DNA of 64,000 nt from Cinnamomum chago (lineage: Eukaryota; Streptophyta; Magnoliopsida; Laurales; Lauraceae): the NCBI GenBank assembly GCA_038049695.1, contig CP142456.1, positions 76,841,422-76,905,421 on the forward strand, given 5' to 3'. The notes beneath the pieces are model-generated. The model had not been told where the DNA came from. It made no database searches and was given only the letters and a program-made list of their open reading frames with translations. How positions within the stretch are numbered: the stretch's first letter is position 1; every line of letters starts with the position of its first letter. The translations under genes and the position numbers were made by a program. Shown one piece after another: positions 24,301 to 34,626 of the stretch.

Positions 24301-26616
24301 TCATTGAAAGATGTTCGAGGAGTTTGGGGTCCATTTGCACTGTTTCTTTTTATTATTTTTTGATTGGTGAAAAAAAATATATTTGCTGTTAAAGATTGGA
24401 GGTTATGTTTATCTGACTGAATGGCGATCCATTGTAACCTATTATTATTTGACTTAATTTTAGACAATTAAAACACAATTAGAAACTCAAAGGACATCAT
24501 TTTTTTTATCCATTTCCATAATTTTCTCTGTTTTTGGGGCTCCAAGATGCGACTCAAGGTTGACTGACTACGTTCATCCCTCCCACACCCTCCTCCCACC
24601 TCTTCCACCCAAAAAAACACATGTTTTGAGTTTTAAAACCTCGGGCCCCAGTGGATTCTTTAGATCACAATAATTGGGTTATATTATGTAGAATATGCAT
24701 AAAAATGGCTAATCTGATGATGGGACTTGTGGTCCTTGACCCAGCAGCAATGACAATATATGCACATGTGGCTCCATGGTACAGGGATTCAGTGATTTTC
24801 TGGGTCCCAATGTGAGCATACCTTGTCCAAAAAATATAACCCTTATGCACAACCATAATCCCAAAGTTGATGTTCTGAAAATAAATGGTTACCAATGCAA
24901 TGCAAGGAAACAGCAGTCCACCGTTAAAAAGAGTAGAATACAGGATTAGAACCTTCTAGGTTGGTTATTTTGGGGCAGGATTTATCCACAGTGATCCTCA
25001 TCAAATCAAACACATAAACTATGGGCTTCCTACACAAACTCAAGGTTCAAGGGTAATCTACGTATGCAGGGTTGACAACCATATAAAATTCTCTTATGAG
25101 ACCAGTGTTTTCTGAATGTCACATACCAGTCATGCAAAGGAGTATCCCTCCCAAAGAAATCCAACCATCTTTGCCCGTCTCTCTAAAGAACTTGTAAATG
25201 AAGTATGGAGATATTGCATGCCATATTTTGGGATTCCATCGGATGACGTTGTATATGCCAATACCGGCAATAGATATCAGCCAAATAATAACAACAGGAG
25301 CAAACAGAAATGCAACCCGATGTGTGCCATAGTGTTGCAAGGTGAAAAGGCCAACCAAGATGCAGCAAGCAATCAACATCACCTCACCTAGACAAATTCA
25401 TTGCACACCATTAATAAACTGGAGAGGTCAAAGCAAAAAAGTATCAATGCACATTACCTTTCATTTACAAAGAACTACAGTGTTCAGATGCATCGGGATG
25501 TGGTCTCTTGATGCCACATCCTGTACAAGTGAGACACCATAGCTTCTGGAAGTTGGTCTTACTGGTCCCACCATTGAGGTATGCCCTAAGAGACATCCAG
25601 TTTTAAAGATCCATGCGTAATCATGTCATCATTGTTAAGGGATCCATCAATGGTTCAGGGAAAAGATCAAAATATTCGATGGCCAGGATCCTTTAACCTG
25701 CAAGGTACCAAGGATATCTTTTATCCATGAAGGATCCTATTGGATCAAAGGTCCAAATAATTGAACAATGTGCCCTATAACACCTCCACATTCTAGAAAA
25801 GGCGCAACCTCCATATATGAATGCTCAGTAATAGAAGAAAAGTGGATCTGATAACATCTAACTACTTACCCTCAGTTAGCTTCCTCTCTGTTGCTTTCAG
25901 TCCCGAAACTGATGATACAACTGCAAAATGGCAAGGTCGATTGTTTTTAATGCATAATGAAATTCAAAGAAAACCTCTCTCTCTCTCTATATATATATAC
26001 ATGTATATATATAGGGAGATGCTCCTATGAGAGATATCTCTCACCTTATATGAGAGATAGGAGTGGGGGCCCTTACATTTAAGTTGTTGGCATTGGATAT
26101 GGATGTGAGGGCCCCCACCTAATCTCTCATAGTAAGGTGAGAGCATCTCAGGAGCATCTCCCATATATATATATATTCAAGTGAGAATAGTTCTCACTTA
26201 TTATATGAGATTTTTTTTGCGAGGCCCAACTAGCAACCCATCCAAACCTAGCAACCAACAGGAAACCCCCGATAGTTACTAATCCCAATGATTGGCACAC
26301 ATCCGAATGGACTAAACCGTTGGATCGAGGGTTGAATATTTTTTTGAATATGAAGCCATTAAACTTGTGGGCCATGGATGAAGGGGTTAGGGGCATGGGT
26401 TTGGGGTCAAACTTGATCATTGGGGTACTCTCACATAGATCTTTCCATCCCCCCTAGTCCCTTCCCCAAATGGGGCCCACAATTGGGCCCCACAAAAAAG
26501 TTCTCACATAATATGTGAGAACAGTTCCCACCTGAATATTACCCATATATATATATACATGTACATATATGGTGAGGGAATCCCTCACTTGAATATCCCC
26601 CCCCCCCCCCCCCCCT

Positions 26617-26651
<35 letters not shown>

Positions 26652-29600
26652 GGGCAAGGCTCTCCTAAGCTCAAGCTTAGGATAAAATCTTGTAAGCTCA
26701 TGCTTGTGGGGCCCATCCTTGGTACACAAAATGGACCAAACACACGACTCCTGAATTGCACATGGGCGAGAGCCTTGTGGGGGCCATCTGGAGGGATGGG
26801 ACCAATACCAATAGATTTGTGCATGTTGAAATGAGCAGAGGGAGGGGTTTGGACTTTCACTTCTATCATGATAGAGATATGGTCCATGCAAATTTAGTGC
26901 TCAAAACCCCTAGATCTTAGATCCAATGCTGGGGGCAATCCATACAAGGCTCAAATTGTATCAGGAGCCATAATGGGATCCAAGAGGTGTTGCTCTCCAG
27001 GACACAGCTCAACAAATCAAATCCGTGTGTATATAGATATATAGAAGGAAAGAAAGTTTGATTGATAGATTGTGAGGTTCACAAGGGGGATGAGGGAAGT
27101 ATGGAGTTTGGAGTTTCTTCATGATGAAGGGTTGTGACATTTGGATTTTGCAGGGCAGGTCCATACTAGGATGTGATCATAGTGATAATCATCAATGTGT
27201 GTCAATAAGTTAAAGGTCAAGCTTAAGAATAGGAACAAATATAAGGTTGTGTAATGGAGTTTGGGTTTCTTCAGCAGAGCATGGGATGGGTGGGAGATGT
27301 GAAGATGAGTTTGGTTTGGGTATTAGATTGTGATTTGCATGGAGTGGTACTATCTGCAGTAAGGGCAGAAATAGAGGAGATTTGGATTGGGTAATAGCAT
27401 TGGTGGGCTCTGTGTTTTCAGGGTTATTAAATTAGGAAATGTAGAGGAAAAAGAAGATTGAGAGGGGCAACTTGCTTGCCTTAAAACAATGGAAGTTTCT
27501 TAGAAAATGAAGACAAAGAGGAAAATGATAACAAAAGGCCTAATTAGGGCTAATGAATTCTCATTAAGCATAGCTAAGTAGATTATCTAGTACTTACACA
27601 AGTTGGGCTTGTATAATTGATGTGTAGTTTGGGCTTTTCTTCTTTACATTATATATGTATATATATATGTTTTGTATATATTGAATGGTAACATGACTCA
27701 GACCCTCAACATGGATGCCACAATAAGAATCTTACAAGCAAGGATCACAATAGCAGTTATAGTGGGCATAGCCGCTAGTGGCCAAAACGCTATGCAGCAA
27801 GAGATACGGAGTGGTTATAGGCTTATAGCGATACATAACGGTGTGAATTCTTTTAGTAAAAAAAATTGAATCTTATGTAGCAACCAATCTTGTGTTTTTT
27901 TAGTGATTTGGAACCATATAAGAGTAGAGACAACTTTAGGAAAAGGCTATAAAGGAGAAGAAATAGAAAAAAAAAATCATGTTTAAAATTATAATCGCTC
28001 GGCTCTACTAGGTTTTAGACCGTAGTGTCGCTATTTTCAAAATAGCGTGGCGGTCTAAACCACTACGGCCGATAATACGGCCGCTACGTAGCTATTTCGA
28101 ACCATGCTTCCAAGTTCCAAGTGTGTTATGAGCTCTTGTCTAAATAAATGAGCTATATCGTCATCACCACTTTATCCAATCAGCTTTATGAGTTTTACCA
28201 TTTAACTCTAAATAAGTAATGTCATATTTAATGAAAAAACTATTTTTATTTACATTCTTTTCATAACCTTTTGCAGATGAAAAGATATATAATAAAATAT
28301 TAAATTACCGAAATAAAGGATACAATAAATTGGTTTCCTTAAGTATTTATGTAATATCCAATGCCAGTATTTGCATTGTATTACGGTGAATAAATATGGG
28401 TACACTAGGAATAGGCAGGATCTTGGTATCACATGATATCATGCTAACCTATAATACCTGAATACGCAGATGAAATCAATGATAAGCGAAGGGATAGTCT
28501 TGAGCAGTTACAATAACAAGGGTCACGCCATTGGTGTAGACTGTAGACCATTAATCATATGGGCTCTGCCTCCAATTGAGGTTAGTCTTCTGTTCTAACC
28601 TGATTAGCCACCTATCATGGCCCTGTCAATCTAAGCATGTTACTAATGAATCACTTAATTGGGTGATTCTGACTATCCGATCAATGTTAGCAAAACGGCA
28701 ATCCAGGTCAATTTCATTTCAAAGGTCCCATTTCATTGCTTAGACCATCAGGCCCATGTAGTCCAATGACTCCCAATGCTGCTCAATTTTAAGCATCCAA
28801 TCAATGGTGATTAAGTGGGGGACAAAGATTGACTAAGACAAAAACGGTTCAATCAGCCCCTCCCTAGATTCCCATGTCAATGGAAGAACTAGAAAAATGA
28901 AATCATATAATCATAGCGACAAAAATAGATAATCTCTGAAGAAGAAGAAGGTCAAGATAGTCTCTATTGACCATAAAATAAAGATCGATTATCAAATTTC
29001 ATCATTGCTCATGAGGGACTTGTTGGATTAACATGTTAGACGAGAATGGCCTTAATTAAACAATTCTAATAGTTTGATAAAAAGTGACCAAAAAGTAAAA
29101 TTAAATAAATTAGATGATAAAATTAACACCATCATTTGACCATAGACTCTGGGTGGTGGACCTAGGCTCGGTGCTCCTTCGAGAAGAAGGAAGCAAAGAC
29201 TAGGAATATGAGAAAGAAAAGGAATTGTAAAAATAATAAGAATAATAATAATAATTAATAAAGACTGGATTGCATCTGGATCTAAGTCAGGTCCCAAGTA
29301 AAGCCTACATCCAGAATCACAAGGCCTGTTAATTTCTCTCTTTCCCCTTGTCATCCCCTTTTTTCTACTCTCTTTTTCTTCCATCAGTTAAGGCAAGAGT
29401 CATCAATGCTTAACACAGAAGTCAATGATCTCATACATCTAGACAAGTCGGGTGCTTAACATTTGCACTCATAATAGAGGTTGTATGTATGTTGGATAAC
29501 TTATTTGTAGATTCTTCACATGGAGTAATTTTATTAGAATTATTGAGGTTTTTATACAGCTATTTGAATATTTGTTGTGAAATGTACTCCACCACCACCA

Positions 29601-32600
29601 CCACCACAGGTATAAGATCTATTGTTGAATCTAAATTGGCATCTCCGTAGGTATATACAAAGCAATAGTCAGATCATGAAGGAAACATATTACCTGAAAT
29701 AGCAGGCGTGAGTACACCATCACCTATCACCATGCAAGCACCAAACAATACCACGAGAAGTAAAGCAGTCCGCAACCTTTTATGCTTCTCAAGAAATGTC
29801 TTCAGAGGAGAATTAAGAACAATCCTTGTTGATGGTCCATATTTGTATGTTGACAGCTCCTCATCGGCGGCTTGCTGATTGGGAAGTAGGCTAAACCTTG
29901 CATGCCTACATAGCAGCGAGTAAAGAGCAAATGGTCCTCCTGAAAGTCACAATATGACATTATATATGACCTCTAGGATCAATAGTGGGGTGTTAACGGT
30001 TGGGCCCATATCTAGTAATGTGGGCCCAACTCCAACCAGTCAGTACCAGGCTCTTGGGCCTAATTTAAACCATGAAGCAGGCAAAGTGACGCACGCCCAA
30101 TCTTCACCAGACTAAATATTTATCTGGCAGAAGCTCAACAAAAGTTATGTGGATGTTTTTGCATTATAAGCATTCAACCTTGTAATAGCAAACACATACT
30201 TTAAAAAGAGAGAGGAGCAACATAGTTGGGACAAGACTTTGATGATGATGATGCATATGTACACACGTTAAGTGTACATTAAGAAAATACACAAATTAAC
30301 ATGTGTTTTTCTAATGATGACTTGACACAAGCTTGGTCTGATTAATCATAATGCCTTGAGTTTTAGACCCAACAGGTTCATCAGGCCTAGAAGTCAAGGC
30401 CCAAGCACAACCCATTATAGCCAACGCTAGAAACACCCCCAACAGTGTGGGTTCACAACTACAAATTTTTCCAATAAATGCTCAAAAGGAAAGATTTTTA
30501 GTCATCACATACCTTCACCATTATCATCAGCACTCAGCACAATGAACACATACTTGGTTAAGGGAATCAATGTAAGGGCCCAGAAAATCAATGAAAATAC
30601 ACCAAATATTGCTTCTTGGTTTTGATGATTTTGCAGTTTCCCTATAAATGTGCCGGTGTAAACATATAGGGGGGATGTGCTTAAGTCTCCGTACACCACA
30701 CCAAAGCTTTGATAAGCTAACAGTAAGATCCTGCTAAGATTTCTCCATGAATGCTGCATGACCAGTACATTGTATTTAGTTCCCTGGTCAAATTTTCTTG
30801 ATGGTAACATCAGAAAAAAAATTGTTGTTTCATGCATTAAGCTACTTAGAATTCATGTCACAGCATTACAACAGCGCTTCACCAGTGACAATGGAAAGAT
30901 TAAGGTTGCCTTTTCATGTATCAAAATGGAAAAGTGGTTTGAATTTTTTTGCCATATCCTTCTTCTATGCAAGCTCAGGAGAGATCGGAATGGTGAAACC
31001 GAACTCATGTAGCTGACCCCAACATCTTATGATGAAAATAGTGATCCTTCTTCTATGAAAATGATATGACACAAAAAATCAGAAAGCACATTAGGCAGGA
31101 AACTATTTTGCTGCTTTTCTATTAAAAAAATATTATTTGCGCCTGTAAACATCAAATTTTCAAATTAATGGAACAGGCGAATGTATTGCCTTGACTTCAA
31201 GGGTACATGCTTTTGGGCCTCTCAAACAGTATTCTGGACGATTCTTTATCCACCGGAGTATGAGGGCATAAAATTCCTCTAAGAGGATTGAAACAAAAAT
31301 GAACCAAATCCTACAAAGCCAGAAACACAGGTCAAGAGGAAAGAATAACTCATTGTTGCCCTATCTAAACATCTGAGAAACGTGCCAACACATTCACGGT
31401 TGAGCAGTGTTGGCACCTTTGTTGCACACACATGCCCAGCACTCAACTTAAAGTATTACTCCTGGATCAGTAGCCCAACATAGCAAAAAGATAAATAAAT
31501 AAATAAATACTAATAAATAAATAATTCTCTGATAAATGCCAGAAAGAAAAACCAAAGGATCAACAATAAGCTCATCTCTAAAGATATAAGAATGACTCAA
31601 TAAAGAAGAGAATTTTGACATCGCCCAAATGGAAGTAATCTTTGAAAAACTCATTGTGCATAGGAAACTACATCAAGTGGCAAGCAGAAGACCTGAAGAA
31701 AAGGGTCAAACTGGAAATCCCTGGTACTAGAAGTTTCACTAAATCATCACCCACCCAACAAACGAAGTGTTTCGTGCCATGTGAAAAGAAACAAGAAATG
31801 ATCAATCAGAAGATCCTCAATTTGCAAGACAAGACCTGACTCACTCCTACTGATACAATATCTGCAACATTAGCAGACCAACAAAGCTCGAGCAATAAGC
31901 ATTCCCGAGCTAGCAAAAAAAAGAAAAATATAGATATCATTTTCCGTATACAATCAATCTTAAATTTTTACATCATAATCCTTAGAAGTCCACACTTTGT
32001 GCTTAAAAGGCTCATCAAATGAAATCATTCCTCTTCTCCAATTCTCCTTGCATTGCAGGATGCAGGAAATGATGCAGATCCAACAAGCTTCCATAGTCGT
32101 GATCATAAAAGCAAACGTCTTAGACATGATGTTAAAAGGCTAAAATATCCTCCTAAGCATAAGGATAGAAGGCTAAAATCCATAATCGAGTCCAACAATC
32201 CCTCAAAAGGTTGTGATCTAATAAGTGAACCTCGTGCATAAAGCCTCGGGTTAAAAAGGGCCGGGATAAAATTAGTCACTAAAATTCATGATCAGGTCCA
32301 ACAAGCCCCCAAAATGACATGATCAAATGACAATGGACCTTCCACAAAGACCCCCTAATTTCGGTTCCCACAAGAAGTCCTCAAAACGTCATGGAGACTT
32401 GTGAACTTCCAGCTCCTAAAACACGTCCTTAAACGACAGTATGTCTGAAGCATTTCTGAACCAGGGTCATGGAGACTTGTGAACTTCCAGCTCCTAAAAC
32501 ACGCCCTTAAACGACAGTATGTCTGAAGCATTTCTGAACCAGCCCTCAAAAATCCATGGAGACCTACATTATTCTGACCCCCAACAAGCCCTCAAAAGGT

Positions 32601-34552
32601 TGTGGGTTTGGATGCTTGTCAGATTCCCAACATGCCCTCAAAAGGCTACGGAGCTACATGATCAGTCTTGCAACAAGCCCTCAAAAGGCCGCAGACGACC
32701 ACATTGAGTCCATTCAAGGACTTTGAAGGCCAGACTCAATAATGGTTCATATTGAATTGGTAAAACTAGCCAACATTCTTTGCAATGGCATAAAAAGGTG
32801 TCCTCATCTTATAAAAACTATCGGACTTTCAGAGTGTAGACAATGATTTTGTTCTATATTAGTGACAACTGGTTTTGCACCTAACTTTCTTGTTTCTTCA
32901 AGCAAATCCTATGTACTGCTGTGAATAACAACTCTCTTCTTTGATTTGCCAACTTTAATCCCAAAAAAAAAAAAAAAAAGTCCAAGATATTTAATCTCAA
33001 ATTCCTTCCCGAGATAGGCCTTTAGACTCTTCATTTTTTCTTCATCATTGCGAGTAATTACAGTATCATCCGCTTAAATGATGAGTATCCTAACTTAGTA
33101 TTCACTTCTTTTCACAGATACTGTATGATCTAATTGACATCTTTTTTTGCCCAAACTGTAGCATAAATGAGTTAAAACTTCTCAAACCAAGCACGAGGTG
33201 ACTTTTTATAGCTTCCATTAAAGTAAAATAAATAATAAAGATTGAGCTTATTATAGCTTACATTGGTGTTAGATACTACAACTGGTAGACTGCAATAGCT
33301 AGGATCCATTTCCAACATTATCTGAACTGATACACAACCAAACTGATAGAAATCACATTCTCTCTTTCTTCTTTCTTCCCACTTCTAACTTTTCATTATC
33401 TGGGATCTTTTATATTAATCTGTTTAACCATAATAATCATTATTTTTTTTAAGTAATCTGTATACCATATTGAAATGCATTCAATCCATTTAAGCATCAT
33501 TTTCGCCATTGTCATCATCTTAGCCTTATCTCATCTATTTAGGGGCTTTGTATATTAATCTGTCACCACAATAATCTTGATTTTATCTCACCACCACTAC
33601 CACCACCACCATAACAATCTTAGCATAACCCAACCTATCATGGTTTCTCATTTAATCCAGATTCAATATTAACTCTGAAGGTTGTAAATACAGCGGAAGC
33701 ACGAATCTATAAGAGCTGGCTGCTACAAACGTGATAAATACAACGTGTGGAGATCTGTGACCGTCTCCAAGAGATCGGCCACGTATGATTCACTCTTCAA
33801 GATCCAAGGGCAATGATAAAGACGATGGTGTATAATTGTAGATTTAGTGGAAGGAAAATTAATTATAAAAGTTGTCCGATCTCTATTCAAATTCGAGTTG
33901 AGAGATGATTATGATAAAGATAATTTGAATGTAGATATGATAAAGAGTTGGATAAAAGTCAGGCTATTCTTATCCTTGTGAGGGGTGTATCTTTGTGAGT
34001 GGTGTTCACTCACACTCACATGTAAAGACAAGTGGGTCATCACAAATGCCAACAAACCTACATTAATTTGATTAAATCTTCATATAGCTCTGAGTTCTAC
34101 ACATTTACAACAGCTGCAGATTCTCTTCAACCGTCTTCCCTTCCCATCCTTTTGTAGCCCCCACATAGCAAGTGGGTCCGGCCTATTTTCCAATCCAAAG
34201 AAAATCTACAAGCTACGGCACCCCAAATTAACGGCTTGGATGACCCACACGCGTAACACGCATGTGGGTTAAAAAAAACACCAAAATTCTCAAAAACTTC
34301 TCATATTGCAAAAAAAAAATCACAAATTTGCAGTAACATGAACATATAAATCTCTAAAACTCATCAAAAAAAATCATAAAAGAATAAAAAAATCATTTGC
34401 AGAGAAGTCGACTTACAGGAGCAAACAAGAACTGAGATTTCCACCCAAAGAGAGATAAGAGAGAGAAGAAGAAGAAACCCCAATCTGATTCTTACCTGAG
34501 GAACCGGACGGAGACTCGGAGGCAGACCTGACTCGGCCTCAATCGATTCCAT
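21376..34552 (-). CDS. KUP3: KT/HAK/KUP potassium transporter, KUP3-like, nine coding exons
   Basis: Exons in coding order: 34552-34496 (proposed), 30783-30513, 29939-29694, 25920-25870, 25387-25127, 23490-23438, 23352-23238, 22807-22553, 22463-21376. All introns are GT..AG, the phase closes at every join, and the sum is 2397 nt or 798 aa, matching the family's usual 750-800. Signatures: [20 protein letters not shown], the [10 protein letters not shown] stretch, [45 protein letters not shown], and a cytosolic C-terminal domain ending [14 protein letters not shown]. The protein is a plasma- or endomembrane K+ (H+-coupled) transporter with about 12 membrane spans. Order and wording fit the Arabidopsis KUP3/KUP4 group best. 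The motif usually read GGTFALYS is GGPFALYS here. No frameshift or stop is seen. The start exon is the least certain part. Confidence 0.92.
26014..26162. mobile_element. 149-bp foldback MITE, TA-flanked
   Basis: Perfect 13-bp terminal inverted repeats GGGAGATGCTCCT (26014-26026) and AGGAGCATCTCCC (26150-26162) sit inside (TA)n. A second, longer inverted repeat runs inward (CTCACCTTA..GAGAGAT..GGGGGCCCT against its reverse complement at about 26107-26144), so almost the whole unit can fold into one hairpin. Confidence 0.8.
26175..26537. mobile_element. TA-flanked MITE with imperfect 35-bp terminal inverted repeats
   Basis: The left end ATTCAAGTGAGAATAGTTCT (26175 onward) and the reverse complement of the right end, ATTCAGGTGGGAACTGTTCT (to 26537), match over about 35 bp with a few changes. 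Each end is itself partly palindromic (GAGAATAGTTCTC, GTTCTCACATAATATGTGAGAAC). The unit sits in (TA)n, next to the 149-bp MITE. Confidence 0.7.
26597..26651. repeat. Compound microsatellite C19-(CA)n-(TA)n
   Basis: Nineteen C in a row (26597-26615) are followed by about ten CA units and then about eight TA units. The minus strand (the transcribed sense strand of the potassium transporter) carries G19. Confidence 0.9.
26652..26800. mobile_element. Partial MITE, same family as 53496-53854
   Basis: It starts GGGCAAGGCTCTCCTAAGCT directly after (TA)n and continues with AAGCTTAGGATAA and a GGGGCCCA word. The same order is seen at the left end of 53496-53854 and, inverted, at that unit's right end. 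The right end of this copy was not found; the end given is arbitrary. Confidence 0.5.
32040..32703. repeat. Irregular minisatellite, core CCAACAAGCCCTCAAAAGG
   Basis: The core, exact or slightly changed, recurs at about 32190, 32298, 32370, 32542, 32580, 32628 and 32669 with spacings of some 40-110 bp. It is usually followed by (T/C)(T/A)(G/C)NGG or CATGG. Nested in it is the exact tandem duplication at 32388-32542. Confidence 0.65.
32388..32542. repeat. Two-copy tandem duplication, 78-bp unit
   Basis: Unit 32388-32465 (GTCATGGAGACTTGTGAACT at its start) is repeated at 32466-32542. I see one internal substitution (ACGTCC against ACGCCC), so the duplication is recent. Confidence 0.93.
32830..33215 (-). 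pseudogene. Ty1/Copia reverse-transcriptase fossil
   Basis: Read on the minus strand, broken frames keep the order of a Copia reverse transcriptase: SPRAWFEKF, then LII-stop-ADD at the place of the YVDD catalytic motif, then [24 protein letters not shown]-like text, then a [14 protein letters not shown] segment. Stops, at least one frame change and an A-run (T17 on this strand) interrupt it. It is a dead fragment within intron 1 of the potassium transporter. No protease, integrase or LTR pair was found beside it. Confidence 0.75.
34496..34552 (-). CDS. KUP3: Proposed first coding exon of the potassium transporter
   Basis: On the minus strand a (GA)n leader precedes an ATG (34550-34552). The frame [19 protein letters not shown] ends in a strong CAG|GTAAGA donor at phase 0. 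The nearest in-phase acceptor in the next exon, GACCAG|GGA at 30784/30783, joins it to [13 protein letters not shown] ahead of the family's NLSR..LAYQS. This gives an N-terminus about as long as that of Arabidopsis KUP3. The alternative start at 30837 ([11 protein letters not shown]) lies in sequence that looks like an intron pyrimidine tract. No other downstream exon on this strand claims this first exon. Confidence 0.58.
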
Positions 34553-34606
34553 GACTCGGTAAGTCAGTCCTCTCTCTGCTTCTCTTTCTTTCTACTACTC
34601 TGTTTC

Positions 34607-34626
34607 GAGAGAGAGAGAGAGAGAGA
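34607..34626. promoter_or_regulatory. (GA)10 / (TC)10 tract upstream of the proposed transporter start
   Basis: A 20-base GA run (TC on the sense strand of the transporter) lies 55 bases upstream of the ATG at 34552. Such CT/GA tracts are common in plant core promoters and 5' leaders. This supports a transcription start here but does not prove it. Confidence 0.5.

Larger units (their letters stand above)
25921..29693 (-). other. Intron 3 of the potassium transporter, MITE-rich
   Basis: The 3773-bp intron follows the exon ending ATTTCAG at 29694 and precedes the 51-nt exon at 25920. It holds the foldback MITEs at 26014-26537, the C19/(CA)n/(TA)n tract at 26597-26651, a partial MITE at 26652 onward, and a stretch at about 27735-28110 rich in palindromic ATAGCG/CGCTAT and CGGCCG words, as in subterminal repeats of decayed hAT-like elements. 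A (CCA)n run is at about 29590-29609. No gene is seen in it. Confidence 0.75.
30784..34495 (-). other. Intron 1 of the potassium transporter (proposed)
   Basis: 3712 bp. It holds the minisatellite at 32040-32703, the Copia reverse-transcriptase fossil at 32830-33215, and at about 33660-34100 a stretch ending (minus strand) in GCTTCCGCTGTATTTACAACC that recalls LTR ends but has no pair in this window. The rest is AT-rich. Confidence 0.55.

Noticed and set aside
29580-29610. Short-period repeats such as (CCA)n as a CRISPR-like or coding repeat
   Set aside because: Simple microsatellite in an intron; no spacer-repeat structure anywhere in the window.
30513-30837. ATG at 30837 as start of the potassium transporter
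   Set aside because: The added N-terminus is hydrophobic and T-rich as in a splice tract. The upstream 57-nt exon gives a better leader. Kept only as the alternative.
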